Below, in pieces: positions 33,339 through 41,945 of a DNA stretch of 50,439 nucleotides. Each line of letters starts with the position of its first letter. The stretch's first letter is position 1. The position numbers and the translations under genes were made by a program. Below the pieces are notes generated by a model that saw nothing but the letters and a program-made list of their open reading frames with translations, ran no database searches and was not told the origin of the DNA. This DNA comes from DATEPR01 sp036502345 (GTDB lineage: Bacteria; Actinomycetota; Actinomycetes; Mycobacteriales; Pseudonocardiaceae): NCBI GenBank assembly GCA_036502345.1, contig DASXYT010000082.1, positions 1-50,439 on the forward strand, read 5' to 3'.

Positions 33339-34541
33339 ATGAGCGTGGAGACCACCACCGGCTCCTCGGATGCCGGTGGCGGCATCGAGTCGGCGGTGTC
33401 CGGGACGGTCGCAGCGGCTGAGCAGGTGCTCAGCCACCGATTTGGCGCATCCGTTCGGCTTGCCGATCCCGAGGATCTCGGCGGCAGCGGCAGCTCGACC
33501 GTGTTGCGCGTGCGCGTCGCCGTCACGCCGTTCTCACTGCCTCGCACCCTCGTGGTGAAGCGCTACGGCCCAGTCGCGCCGGGCGGCCAGGGTGACGCGT
33601 TCGTCCAGGAGGCCGTCAGCTACCAGCTGTTCACGGCGTTGTCGCCGGAAGAGCGCATGTGCCCCGAGATGTTCGCGCACGACGGAGCCGAGCGGCTGGT
33701 CGTGCTGGAGGACCTAGGCAGGGCGCCGACACTGGCCGACAAGCTGCTCGGCGACGACCCGAAGGCCGCCGAGCGTGCCCTGTTGTCCTGGTCGCGTTCG
33801 CTGGGCAGGCTGCACGCCAGCACGGCGGGCCGGGAAGCGGACTTCGACGCGCTGTCGCGGCGGCTGGGTACGGGGCGGGTGACCGATCCGCTGGCGTCAG
33901 CAGGCCACCAGGCGTTCGAGGAACTGCCCGAACTGCTGGCCGACGCGCTCGGTGTGGTCACCTCGGGCGCTGCGCACCGCCGGGCCATCGGCTCGTCCTG
34001 GCTGCTCGACTCGCACAGCCACCGGGCGTTCAGCCCGTCCGACGCGTGCCCGGACAACAACGTGATCACCAGCAAGGGCGTGCGGTTCCTGGACTTCGAG
34101 GGCGGCTGCTGGCGGGACGTGCTGCTGGACGCCGGATACCTGCGGGTGCCGTTCCCGTCCTGCTGGTGCTCGTTCACGCTGCCGGCCGGGATGACCGAGG
34201 CGATGGTCGCCGCGTGGCGGGCCGAGGTCAGGGACGTGTGGCCCGATCTCGATGACGACGACGTGCTGCTGCCCGGCCTGCTGGACGCGCAGCTGTTCTG
34301 GGTGTGGGTGTCCACCTGGTGGTTCCTGCCCCGGCCCGGCCAGGAGGACCGCCCGCTGGACGCCGAACTGCGGTCGCCGAGGCGCAGCGTCGCGCTGCGG
34401 TCCCGGTGGCTGCAACTGGCAAAGGACGCGGCACGGGCGGGCGAGACGGACGTGGTCGACCACGCGCACGCCGTGGTGGCGGCGATGGAGCAGCGGTTCG
34501 CCGTGTGCGAGGACCTTCCGGCGTATCCGGCGTTCCGGTAA
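33339..34541 (+). CDS. Aminoglycoside phosphotransferase (APH)-like kinase-fold protein
   Basis: A 400-residue protein of the APH/choline kinase fold. The N-lobe includes TLVVKRYGPVAPGG (ATP-site lysine) and FVQEAVSYQLFTAL; the hinge is LVVLEDLGRAPTLADKLL. The catalytic loop is atypical: SPSDACPDNNVI, where the usual His of HxDxxxxN is Ser while Asp and Asn remain, followed by RFLDFEGG as the metal-binding site. The substrate is unknown; antibiotic resistance cannot be claimed. ATG 33339 is chosen; GTG 33345 lies better placed behind GGAGG (33332-33336), so the start is uncertain by two codons. Confidence 0.8.
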   Translation: MSVETTTGSSDAGGGIESAVSGTVAAAEQVLSHRFGASVRLADPEDLGGSGSSTVLRVRVAVTPFSLPRTLVVKRYGPVAPGGQGDAFVQEAVSYQLFTALSPEERMCPEMFAHDGAERLVVLEDLGRAPTLADKLLGDDPKAAERALLSWSRSLGRLHASTAGREADFDALSRRLGTGRVTDPLASAGHQAFEELPELLADALGVVTSGAAHRRAIGSSWLLDSHSHRAFSPSDACPDNNVITSKGVRFLDFEGGCWRDVLLDAGYLRVPFPSCWCSFTLPAGMTEAMVAAWRAEVRDVWPDLDDDDVLLPGLLDAQLFWVWVSTWWFLPRPGQEDRPLDAELRSPRRSVALRSRWLQLAKDAARAGETDVVDHAHAVVAAMEQRFAVCEDLPAYPAFR

Positions 34542-35374
34542 GGCCGCTCACCAGGGACCTTCCTGACCAGTTGGCCCAGTGGCACGCACCGGCCCGTGAT
34601 CGGGACGTGATCAGTGCTTCGAGGGTCGAACCTGTCTGGTAATTGTCCGTTTCATCATCGCGGGACGCCGCCCGATCGAGGCGTTCCGCGGCCTTGGTTT
34701 CCCACACATTGTGTGAACATGCTGATTACCAGCCGTGAGTGGGGTCCGGATAACGGTCGATTCAGTTGGTGTCGCCCGGGGGTGTGCCAGGTTCGGCTGT
34801 CACGGCGTTCTTGCTGGCAGCGTCGGTGTTCGGCGGCGGCCGGGAGAACTGAAGGGCTGGTCGCCGAACGGTCGGATGTCACTCCGACGTGGCGCCGGCG
34901 AGAACTTGAGCTGGGTTGGTCCACAACGCTGTGGATCATCTGCCAGGCAGGGAAACCGCTGATCGCGACCGGTCCGGCTGATCGACGGCCAGCGGCCCTG
35001 CGGAGTGCGTGATGTGTCCGGCCAGCCGAGACGCCGGGACCACTTGCCGAATACACACCACCGAGTGATACCCGACCGCGCATTTGGCGGTTGCGCGGTC
35101 CGGCCGATACCGCGCACAGCAACCTGAATTCGATCTTGCGCATACCGATACGTACGTTTCGTCGCGTTCACCCTGTTGCGGATCGTGAAAGCGCAGGTGA
35201 ACGGGGCCCGGTTGGAATTGGGTCCGGGTGGCCGAGTGTGTTGTAGTGTCTGGATCTCGAAGGCCCCGATCCCGTATTCCGGCGGCCGAATATTCGATCG
35301 TAGATTCCACTTTCGAGTGAACCAGAGAAACGCTTTACCACGCTCGACGATATCGGCAGCGAGGTGAACAACGG
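34542..35374. promoter_or_regulatory. Long intergenic leader region before the conservon
   Basis: More than 800 bp without a convincing gene; the open frames here on both strands lack ribosome sites and recognisable domains. It holds several dyads: CACAC-ATT-GTGTG (34703-34715), TCCACA-ACGC-TGTGGA (34920-34935) and an alternating triple repeat at 35074-35116. GC content falls in patches relative to the flanking genes (for example around 34620-34760 and 35120-35340). It is the likely control region of the cvn operon. Confidence 0.45.
35074..35116. promoter_or_regulatory. Triple alternating inverted repeat (mutually exclusive hairpins)
   Basis: GACCGCGCA (35074-35082), its exact reverse complement TGCGCGGTC (35092-35100), and ACCGCGCA again (35109-35116) lie in a row. 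The middle copy can pair with either neighbour, giving a 9-bp stem or an 8-bp stem, both with loops of nine bases. This may be an RNA switch in the cvn leader or a multi-site operator. Confidence 0.5.
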
Positions 35375-35473
35375 ATGCGCCCAGCGCCCATTCGCGCCCT
35401 GATGGAGCCGCGAACCGGCGGAGGTCATCTCCCGGTCCGTCCCATTTCCACCGGCAGTGAGGAGGTTGCGTGA
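35375..35473 (+). CDS. Possible 32-residue leader peptide coupled to cvnA
   Basis: A short frame (begins MRPAPIRALMEPRTGGG, ends STGSEEVA) has a GAGG site (35361-35364) ten bases upstream. Its TGA overlaps the cvnA GTG as GTGA (35470-35473), the arrangement this genome uses for coupled genes. No domain is seen. It may be a leader peptide controlling cvnA translation, or chance. Confidence 0.3.
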   Translation: MRPAPIRALMEPRTGGGHLPVRPISTGSEEVA

Positions 35474-38400
35474 GGTCCCCCGTAGGACGAACACAGCAGG
35501 GGGCGGCAGGAACCGGTCCGGCCCATTCGTTGGCCGCCCGCCTCGGCAGATGGCGCAACCTCAATCTCCCGGTGAAGCTCGCACTGGTCACTCTGGTGCC
35601 GATGCTCGTGATGATCACGCTCGGCGTCGTGCTGATCAACAGCCAACTGGCCAACGCGGACCAGTACTCCAGGGCCAACCGGATCACCCAGCTGTCCGCG
35701 TCCGTGCGGGCATCGATCTCCGCGCTGCAGGACGAGCGGCAGCAGGTCGCCACCCCGAACACCGCGCCGGCCAAGGGCATGGCGGGCCTGCTCCCGGCGC
35801 GGGCCATGACAGTGCCGCTGGCCCGCCGTGAGGTCGACCAGTCGCTCGCCGTCACCCGCCAGGGCGTGGCCGCCGACCAGCGCGCGGGCGATCTCGACCC
35901 TGTGGCCGACACCGCGTGGTCGTCGGCGCAGCGACTGCTCGGCGACCTGGGGTCGTTGCGTGCGGACAGCGCATCGCCGAAAGCCGATCGCTCCACCGAG
36001 GTGTCGACCTACACGCAACTCGTCGGCACGCTGTTCGCGTTCGACCGTGTGCTGACCACCGACCTGTCCGACGCCCGGCTGACCCGGCAGGCACTGTCCA
36101 CCTACGACCTGTTCGCCGCCCGCGAGGAGATCCGCTACCAGCAGGCCGTCGTACTGGCGGGCATCGACATGCGCACCATGTCGGTCGCCGACGTGACGTC
36201 GCTGCACGGGTCGGAAGCCCGGCTGGACAGCAGGATCAGCGACTTCCGCGCGGTGGCCAGCACAGCGGTGGACCGCGACTTCGAGAAGTCCGTCGACGGG
36301 CCCACCCTCGGGCACCAGAGCGCGCTGCTCAGCCAGGCGATCGACCAGTCCGGCGGCATGTCGGGACAGGTCGTCCCCGGCGCGGTGATCGGCATCCCGG
36401 TCGCCACGTGGAACGCGGCCAACGACCCCATCACCCAGGGCCTGAACCAGGTCATCGGGCACCTCGCCACCTCGCTCGACTCGACGGCACGGACACTGCG
36501 GTCCGACGCCAGCACATCGGCCGCCACCGCCGTGGTCGTGCTGCTCATCGCACTCGCCGCCACCGCTGCGCTCGTGGTGCTGATCGCCCGCCAGTTGCTG
36601 TACTCGATCGGCCTGCTGCGTCGCACGGCCCGGGACGTCGCGTCCCGTCAACTGCCCGACGCCGTCGAGCGGATCAGAGCGGGCGAGACCGTCGACCCCA
36701 CGGTCGAACCGGTCGGCGTGCACACCACCGACGAGGTCGGCCAGCTGGCCAGGGCGTTCGACGCCGTGCACGGCGAGGCACTGCGGCTGGCCGTCGAGCA
36801 GGCCAACCTGCGGGCCAACTACAGCGAGCTGTTCGTCAACCTGTCCCGGCGCAGCCAGAGCCTGGTACAGCGCCAGTTGCGGCTGATCGAGCAACTGGAG
36901 CGCGACGAGGAGGACCCCGACCAGCTCTCCGCACTGTTCAAGCTGGACCACCTGGCCACCAGGATGCGGCGCAACAACGAGAACCTGATGGTGCTCTCCG
37001 GCGGCGAACTGGCCAGGAGCACCAGCCAGCAGGTCTCGCTGGCCGACCTGCTGCGTGCCGGCGTCTCGGAGATCGAGCACTACCAACGGATCGTCGTGCA
37101 GCCGCCGCCGGAAGCACACATCGTCGGCTACGCGGCAGGCGACCTGGTGCGGCTGCTCGCCGAACTGCTGGACAACGCGACCGCGTTCTCCGCACCCGAC
37201 ACGCCGGTGACCGTGGCGTCGCACCGCACGAGGCGCAAGGCCATCGTGATCGACATCGTCGACCACGGCATCGGCATGAGCGACGAGGAACTGGTCAGGG
37301 CCAACGAGCAGCTGAGCCACCCGTCCGGTGTCGAGGGCCGGATCTCCCGCCGGATGGGCCTTTTCGTGATCAGCCGGCTCGCCGACCAGCACGACGTGCG
37401 GGTCCGGCTGCACGGCGGCCAGGACATCCCCGGCCTGCGGGTGACCATCACCGTGCCGGCCGAACTGGTGGTCACCGAGCCGGACCTGCTGCCGCCGAAC
37501 ACCCAGCGCGACACGGACAACCCGACGGACAACAGTGGCCCCAACGGTTTCGGCGGTCCGCTGCCGAAGCGGACCGCGGGTGCCACCAGCCGGCCGAACG
37601 GACCGTGGCACAGCGCGCTGAGCGGCACGCTGGAGGAGACGGCCGCCATCGCGACCCAGGCAGCCGCCGATCAGCCGGTCACCGATCCGGAGACGGCCGC
37701 GGCGATCACGGTCACCATTCCGCAGCTGCCGTCGGCGATCTCGTCCGGTGTCGGCCTGTTCGCGCCACTGTCCGATGAGGACGAACCATCGGCCGAACCG
37801 GTCGTGGACGGCGGGGAAGCCGTCAACGCCGGGCAGTCGCCGATCTTCGACACCATGCTGTCGGCGTGGTTCGAGGAGGCACCACCGGCAACGGATCCGC
37901 CGGCACCGGTGGAAGCCGCTCCCGGCTGGCAGTTCGCCGCCGACGAGGGCTGGCAGGCGGTCGACGCCGTCGTCGACGTGCAGCCCGCCGAGTTCACGGC
38001 GACCGGCTTGCCGAAACGGCAGCCGCAGGCCCTGTTGCTGCCGGGCAGTGTGCGGCACGAACCGAGTGCCGACACCGAGCAGCCCGTCGGGGTGCCCGCG
38101 GAACGCCTGCGGCACCGGCTGTCCGGTTTCCAGCAGGGCGTGCAGCGCGGCCGCCAGGCGACAACGATCGAACCGACGACTGAACCCGAGGTCGAGACCG
38201 TCGCCGAACCGGTCGGACTCCGCCCACCCGAGCAGCCGCCGGCACCGGTCGCGGTGACCGAGACGACGTCGGCGGAGGGCTGGACGTCCTCGGCGGACGA
38301 AGGCTGGCGGGCCGCCGACGAGGTGGCCGACGCCGACCCGGGCGAGTACACGCCGGCCGGGCTGCCGAGAAGGCGGCCGAAGGAGCACCTGTTGCCGGGC

Positions 38401-38556
38401 AGCGTGGCACCGCCATCGGGCCACCAGCCGGCACACCGCAGGGACGCCGGCGTGCTGCGCGACCGGCTGAGCAGCTTCCAACGGGGTGTCCGCGAGGGGC
38501 GCGGTGGTACCGAGCCCGTCAACGGACACGCCGTCGAGCACGGATTCCATTGGTAG
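35470..38556 (+). CDS. cvnA: Conservon sensor histidine kinase-like protein (CvnA type, nitrate-sensor-like)
   Basis: A 1,028-residue membrane kinase. First helix at about residues 36-57 (VKLALVTLVPMLVMITLGVVLI), a large extracellular NIT-like sensor domain, and a second helix (about 352-375). HAMP (about 376-435) and the kinase core follow: LDHLATRMRRNNENLMVLSGG (dimerisation helix), ELLDNATAFSAP (N box), DIVDHGIGMSDEEL (G1) and RMGLFVISRLA (G2). The 450-residue C-tail is low-complexity but has a duplicated module (about 823-895 and 942-1011). CvnA works at the membrane with CvnB-D as a G-protein-like relay. GAGGAGG (35459-35465) precedes GTG 35470. In actinobacteria it controls development or metabolism (family knowledge). 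Confidence 0.93.
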   Translation: MRSPVGRTQQGAAGTGPAHSLAARLGRWRNLNLPVKLALVTLVPMLVMITLGVVLINSQLANADQYSRANRITQLSASVRASISALQDERQQVATPNTAPAKGMAGLLPARAMTVPLARREVDQSLAVTRQGVAADQRAGDLDPVADTAWSSAQRLLGDLGSLRADSASPKADRSTEVSTYTQLVGTLFAFDRVLTTDLSDARLTRQALSTYDLFAAREEIRYQQAVVLAGIDMRTMSVADVTSLHGSEARLDSRISDFRAVASTAVDRDFEKSVDGPTLGHQSALLSQAIDQSGGMSGQVVPGAVIGIPVATWNAANDPITQGLNQVIGHLATSLDSTARTLRSDASTSAATAVVVLLIALAATAALVVLIARQLLYSIGLLRRTARDVASRQLPDAVERIRAGETVDPTVEPVGVHTTDEVGQLARAFDAVHGEALRLAVEQANLRANYSELFVNLSRRSQSLVQRQLRLIEQLERDEEDPDQLSALFKLDHLATRMRRNNENLMVLSGGELARSTSQQVSLADLLRAGVSEIEHYQRIVVQPPPEAHIVGYAAGDLVRLLAELLDNATAFSAPDTPVTVASHRTRRKAIVIDIVDHGIGMSDEELVRANEQLSHPSGVEGRISRRMGLFVISRLADQHDVRVRLHGGQDIPGLRVTITVPAELVVTEPDLLPPNTQRDTDNPTDNSGPNGFGGPLPKRTAGATSRPNGPWHSALSGTLEETAAIATQAAADQPVTDPETAAAITVTIPQLPSAISSGVGLFAPLSDEDEPSAEPVVDGGEAVNAGQSPIFDTMLSAWFEEAPPATDPPAPVEAAPGWQFAADEGWQAVDAVVDVQPAEFTATGLPKRQPQALLLPGSVRHEPSADTEQPVGVPAERLRHRLSGFQQGVQRGRQATTIEPTTEPEVETVAEPVGLRPPEQPPAPVAVTETTSAEGWTSSADEGWRAADEVADADPGEYTPAGLPRRRPKEHLLPGSVAPPSGHQPAHRRDAGVLRDRLSSFQRGVREGRGGTEPVNGHAVEHGFHW

Positions 38557-38570
38557 AACTGGGAGAACGA

Positions 38571-39011
38571 ATGACGTCGAGTCAGTCGCCGCAAGGCCGG
38601 TTCGGGTGGTTGGTCACCGACTTCACCGAACGGGTCCCGGGTGTCGCGCACGCGATCGTGGTGTCGGCGGACGGTCTGCTGCTGTCCGCGTCGGCACGGT
38701 TGCCAGTAGACAGGGCGGACCAGCTGGCCGCGGTCGCATCCGGCCTTTCCAGCCTGACCCATGGTGCCGCGCGGTGCTTCGAGGCAGGCGTGGTACGGGA
38801 AACCGTGGTGGAGATGGAACGCGGGGTCATGTTGCTGATGGCGATCAGCGACGGCTCCGGTCTGGCCGTCCTCGCCGCACCCAACTGCGACATCGGTCAG
38901 GTCGCGTACGAGATGGCGCTGCTCGTCGAACGAGTCGGGCAGATGCTCACCCCGGAGCTTCGAGCTGAACTGCAGGGCACCAGTCGGATGCTCATGAAGC
39001 AACCAGTGTGA
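38571..39011 (+). CDS. cvnB: Roadblock/LC7-domain protein (CvnB type)
   Basis: A 146-residue single-domain Roadblock/LC7 protein: FGWLVTDFTERVPGVAHAIVVSADGLLLSASARLP, then DQLAAVASGLSSLTHGAA and VMLLMAISDGSGLAVLAAPNCDIGQVAYEMALLVERVG. Roadblock proteins regulate small GTPases and dimerise; here the partner should be CvnD and the kinase CvnA. The ATG 38571 has GGGAG five bases upstream; the longer frame would overlap the cvnA stop. The gene order cvnA-B-C-D is complete. Confidence 0.93.
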   Translation: MTSSQSPQGRFGWLVTDFTERVPGVAHAIVVSADGLLLSASARLPVDRADQLAAVASGLSSLTHGAARCFEAGVVRETVVEMERGVMLLMAISDGSGLAVLAAPNCDIGQVAYEMALLVERVGQMLTPELRAELQGTSRMLMKQPV

Positions 39012-39018
39012 GGTCGGG

Positions 39019-39675
39019 ATGGCAAGTTATGGAGCGGACGACGAGCTGGCCGGCGGGGAAGCCGGCGCCGGACTCGGACCTGCGGCACCGCTGGACGACG
39101 TCGGGTTCGAGATCCTGAGCCCGCCGGCCGCCGAACACGGTGGCGCGGCAGCGGCACCTGACCCGGATGTCGGATATCCCTTCGATTTCGTCACCGAGTA
39201 CATCGGCGACCGGGGCGGTGGCGGGACCGACGGGTTCGGCTTACTGCTCGGCTCCAGTGTGGTCAACGAGCCGGTGGTGACCGAGCCATCGGTGGAATCA
39301 CCGGTCGACGCACTGCCGATCGACGATCTCGGCGACGAGGCGGCCATGGTCCGGCCCTACGCATGGACGCGGGGCAGGACGAAGGCGAACTACGACCTGA
39401 AACTGGAAACCCTGATCTCCACGACAGATCTCGGGCAGGACGAGACTCTGTTGCAGCAGCTGGAACATCGTGAGGTCAGCTCGCTGTGCCGCTATCCACT
39501 GTCCGTCGCGGAGGTGGCGGCGAAGCTGTCGATTCCGCTGGGCGTGGCCAGGGTGATCCTCAGTGACATGGCCGAACTGGGACTGATCAGCATTCATCGG
39601 ACATTCGCCGACGACGACATCGCGGCGCATCTCGTGTTGATGGAAAGGGTGTTGAGTGGACTCCGTCGACTTTGA
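39019..39675 (+). CDS. cvnC: DUF742-family protein (CvnC type)
   Basis: A 218-residue protein. The C-terminal 110 residues are the DUF742 domain, a winged-helix-like module (VRPYAWTRGRTKANYDLKLETLISTT, HREVSSLCRYPLSVAEVAAKLSIPLGVARVILSDMAELGLI). The first 105 residues are an acidic, Gly/Ala-rich extension, longer than in many Streptomyces homologues. It carries a rare TTA leucine codon at 39241. It overlaps cvnD by 20 bases. Confidence 0.93.
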   Translation: MASYGADDELAGGEAGAGLGPAAPLDDVGFEILSPPAAEHGGAAAAPDPDVGYPFDFVTEYIGDRGGGGTDGFGLLLGSSVVNEPVVTEPSVESPVDALPIDDLGDEAAMVRPYAWTRGRTKANYDLKLETLISTTDLGQDETLLQQLEHREVSSLCRYPLSVAEVAAKLSIPLGVARVILSDMAELGLISIHRTFADDDIAAHLVLMERVLSGLRRL

Positions 39676-40270
39676 GAGGTCGAACAAGACCCCCCTCGCG
39701 CGGACGGCGACCTCGGCGAAGATCGTGGTGGCGGGCGGTTTCGGGGTCGGCAAGACCACGTTCGTCGGTTCGGTCTCGGAGATCATGCCGCTGACCACCG
39801 AGGCCGTCATGACCGAGGCCAGCGTGGGCATCGACGACCTGCGGGCCACACCGGGCAAAGGCACCACGACGGTTGCCATGGACTTCGGCAGAGTGACGTT
39901 GGACTCAGAACTGATCCTGTACCTGTTCGGCACACCCGGCCAGCACAGGTTCTGGTTCATGTGGGACGACCTGGTGCGGGGCGCGATCGGTGCCGTCGTG
40001 CTGGTGGACACCAGGCGGCTCGCGGATTCCTTCGGACCCATCGACTACTTCGAGGAACGGGGACTGCCCTACGTCGTGGGGATGAACTGCTTCGAAGGCG
40101 TCCAGCAGTATCCGGTCGAGGATGTCCGGGAAGCGATGGCGATACCGGCGGACGTGCCGATCGTGAAGTGTGACGCACGTAAGCGCGAATCGACGAAGCA
40201 GGCACTCATCACAATGGTGCAACACGCGATGCAGCGCTGGCACGCAAGGGACGTGGTCAGAGCATATTGA
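39656..40270 (+). CDS. cvnD: Small Ras-like GTPase (CvnD type)
   Basis: A 204-residue GTP-binding protein. The P-loop is GGFGVGKTTFVGSV (about 27-40); switch region GTTTVAMDFGRV; DxxG region LYLFGTPGQHRFWFMWDDL; the guanine-specificity position reads GMNCFEG instead of NKxD, which is usual for this family. It is the G protein of the conservon, acting at the membrane with CvnA-C. The GTG start lies within the end of cvnC. A terminator follows directly. Confidence 0.93.
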   Translation: MDSVDFERSNKTPLARTATSAKIVVAGGFGVGKTTFVGSVSEIMPLTTEAVMTEASVGIDDLRATPGKGTTTVAMDFGRVTLDSELILYLFGTPGQHRFWFMWDDLVRGAIGAVVLVDTRRLADSFGPIDYFEERGLPYVVGMNCFEGVQQYPVEDVREAMAIPADVPIVKCDARKRESTKQALITMVQHAMQRWHARDVVRAY

Positions 40271-40276
40271 CGCCCG

Positions 40277-40302
40277 AATCGGCACCCGCGAGCCGATTTT
40301 TT
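40277..40302 (+). terminator. Intrinsic terminator after cvnD
   Basis: AATCGGC (40277-40283) and GCCGATT (40292-40298) form a perfect 7-bp stem with an 8-base loop and a run of six T (40297-40302). It starts six bases after the cvnD stop. A classic T-tailed terminator is unusual in such GC-rich DNA and closes the cvn operon. Confidence 0.8.
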
Positions 40303-40375
40303 GCACCATGCGGCCGATTGACCGGTGGCTGGAATACCTCTACAACAAAGAGGCATTCCGGCTGGAGGTGGCTTT

Positions 40376-40783
40376 GTGGTGCACTCGGTTGACTTCGACG
40401 ATCGGATTTCGCCGCTGTCCCGTCGGTTGGTTCCGGATCAGATGTGGGCACTAGTCCAACCACTGATCCCGACGCCGAAGGTTCGGCCGCAGGGTGGCGG
40501 TCGAACCAGGGTCGGCGACCGCGCGGTGTTCGTGGCGGTGGTCTACGTGCTCACCAGCGGCTGCGCGTGGCGCCGGTTACCCGTCACGTTCGGCATCGCG
40601 GTACCCACCGCATATCGCAGGTTCGTGGAGTGGAACGGCGTACGGCTGTGGGAACGGCTGTACGAGTCGGTCCACGGGGCCGGTGAGAACGGCGACCGCA
40701 GCGGGTCCGCTGACCAGCAACTGCTGGACTGGGCCCAGGCGATCAGGGACGCCGCAGAGGCGCGGGCGGCATTCGCGACCTGA
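40376..40783 (+). CDS. DUF4096 (IS5-type transposase N-domain) protein, stand-alone
   Basis: A 135-residue protein. Residues about 15-98 match the N-terminal DUF4096 domain of IS5-family transposases (LVPDQMWALVQPLIPTP, GDRAVFVAVVYVLTSGCAWRRLPVTFG, TAYRRFVEWNGVRLWERLYESV). The DDE catalytic domain is absent and replaced by an unrelated 37-residue acidic tail. A strong GGAGG (40364-40368) seven bases before GTG 40376 argues for a translated gene rather than debris. No terminal inverted repeats were found. It has a TTA codon (40577). It could be a domesticated DNA-binding protein. Confidence 0.72.
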   Translation: MVHSVDFDDRISPLSRRLVPDQMWALVQPLIPTPKVRPQGGGRTRVGDRAVFVAVVYVLTSGCAWRRLPVTFGIAVPTAYRRFVEWNGVRLWERLYESVHGAGENGDRSGSADQQLLDWAQAIRDAAEARAAFAT

Positions 40784-40839
40784 CCTGAGTGCGCGAGCGC
40801 ACAGTCTGGGGGAGCAACTGGCGGCTTAGGCTCAGAGCC

Positions 40840-41937
40840 ATGCCGCTGGTTGATCGAACCCTGTTGGGCCCTGGCCCGTCCAACCCCTACCCGGAGGCCA
40901 CGCAGGCGCTGGCCGCTCCGCTGCTCGGTCACCTCGATCCGGATTTCCTGCGCATCCTGGACGAGACGTGCGACCGGCTGCGCACCGTGTGGGGCACCGG
41001 GAACCGGCGCACATTGCCGCTGTCCGGCACCGGCTCGATCGGAATGGAAGCGGCATTCGCCAACACCGTTCGGCCCGGCACGGTGGTCGTGGTGGCCGTC
41101 AACGGGCTTTTCGGCGAGCGCATGTGCGACGTGGCAGGCCGCTACGGCGCCGACGTCGTCCGGGTGGACCACGAGTGGGGCACCACCGTGGACATCGCGG
41201 CCGTGCTGGCCGCGCACCCGGCACCCGCGTTGGTGGCCGCCGTGCACGCCGAGACTTCGACCGGTGTGGTCAGCGACATCGCGGGCCTGGCCGCCGCCGT
41301 GCACGCCCGCGACCCGAGGGCGCTGGTGCTGGCCGACTGCGTGACGTCGCTGGCCGGCATCGAGGTCGCCGTCGACGACTGGGGCGTGGACATCGCCTAC
41401 TCGGGCACCCAGAAGTGCCTCGGCGTCGCGCCGGGGCTGTCCCCGTTCACCATCTCCGACCGGGCCTGGGAGCTACGGGTCGAGCACCCGCCAACCTGGT
41501 ACCTGGACCTCGGCATGATCGGCGCCTACGTGAGTGGCGACGCGGGCGGTGGCCGCACCTACCACCACACGGCGCCGGTCGCGATGATCGCGTCGCTGCA
41601 CGCCGCACTGGGCCGGATCCTGGCGGAGGGGCTGCCCGCCGTGTTCGAGCGGCACAAGGTGGCAGGCGCCCGACTGCACGAGGGCCTTGTCGATCTCGGC
41701 CTGCGGCTGTTCGCCCAGGAGGGCCATCGACTGCCCGAGCTGACCACGGTGTGGGTGCCCGACGGCGTCGACTCGGCGAAGGTGCGGCACCGGCTGCTCA
41801 CCGAGTACGGCATCGAGATCGGCGCAGGCGCCGGCCAGTACGCCGGCACGGTGTGGCGGATCGGCACGATGGGCCACAACGCCCGACTGGACAAGGTCGA
41901 GATGCTCCTCGGCGCACTGCGCCAGGTGCTGGTCTGA
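40840..41937 (+). CDS. Class V PLP-dependent aminotransferase (alanine-glyoxylate type)
   Basis: A 365-residue fold-type I enzyme. The N-terminus TLLGPGPSNPYPEATQALAAPLLGHLDPDF is typical of alanine-glyoxylate/serine-glyoxylate aminotransferases. The PLP lysine lies in AYSGTQKCLGVAPGLSPF (about residues 187-204), preceded by ADCVTSLAGIEVAVDDWGVD. It should transfer amino groups from alanine or serine to glyoxylate, a detoxifying or photorespiratory-like step. ATG 40840 is used because it begins the conserved segment; the frame extends upstream without homology. It converges on the GGDEF gene with eight bases between the stops. Confidence 0.92.
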   Translation: MPLVDRTLLGPGPSNPYPEATQALAAPLLGHLDPDFLRILDETCDRLRTVWGTGNRRTLPLSGTGSIGMEAAFANTVRPGTVVVVAVNGLFGERMCDVAGRYGADVVRVDHEWGTTVDIAAVLAAHPAPALVAAVHAETSTGVVSDIAGLAAAVHARDPRALVLADCVTSLAGIEVAVDDWGVDIAYSGTQKCLGVAPGLSPFTISDRAWELRVEHPPTWYLDLGMIGAYVSGDAGGGRTYHHTAPVAMIASLHAALGRILAEGLPAVFERHKVAGARLHEGLVDLGLRLFAQEGHRLPELTTVWVPDGVDSAKVRHRLLTEYGIEIGAGAGQYAGTVWRIGTMGHNARLDKVEMLLGALRQVLV

Positions 41938-41945
41938 TCTGACTA

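Noticed and set aside
34800..35996. 398-residue minus-strand open frame across the conservon leader
   Set aside because: It runs into cvnA coding sequence, shows no family motif and has no ribosome site; the leader looks non-coding.
35425..38550. 1,041-residue open frame antisense to cvnA
   Set aside because: It is a GC-skew shadow: no domain, Arg/Gly/His-rich content, and complete overlap with a well-supported kinase.
40277..40840. A complete IS5-type insertion sequence around the DUF4096 gene
   Set aside because: No DDE domain, no terminal inverted repeats and no target duplication could be found.
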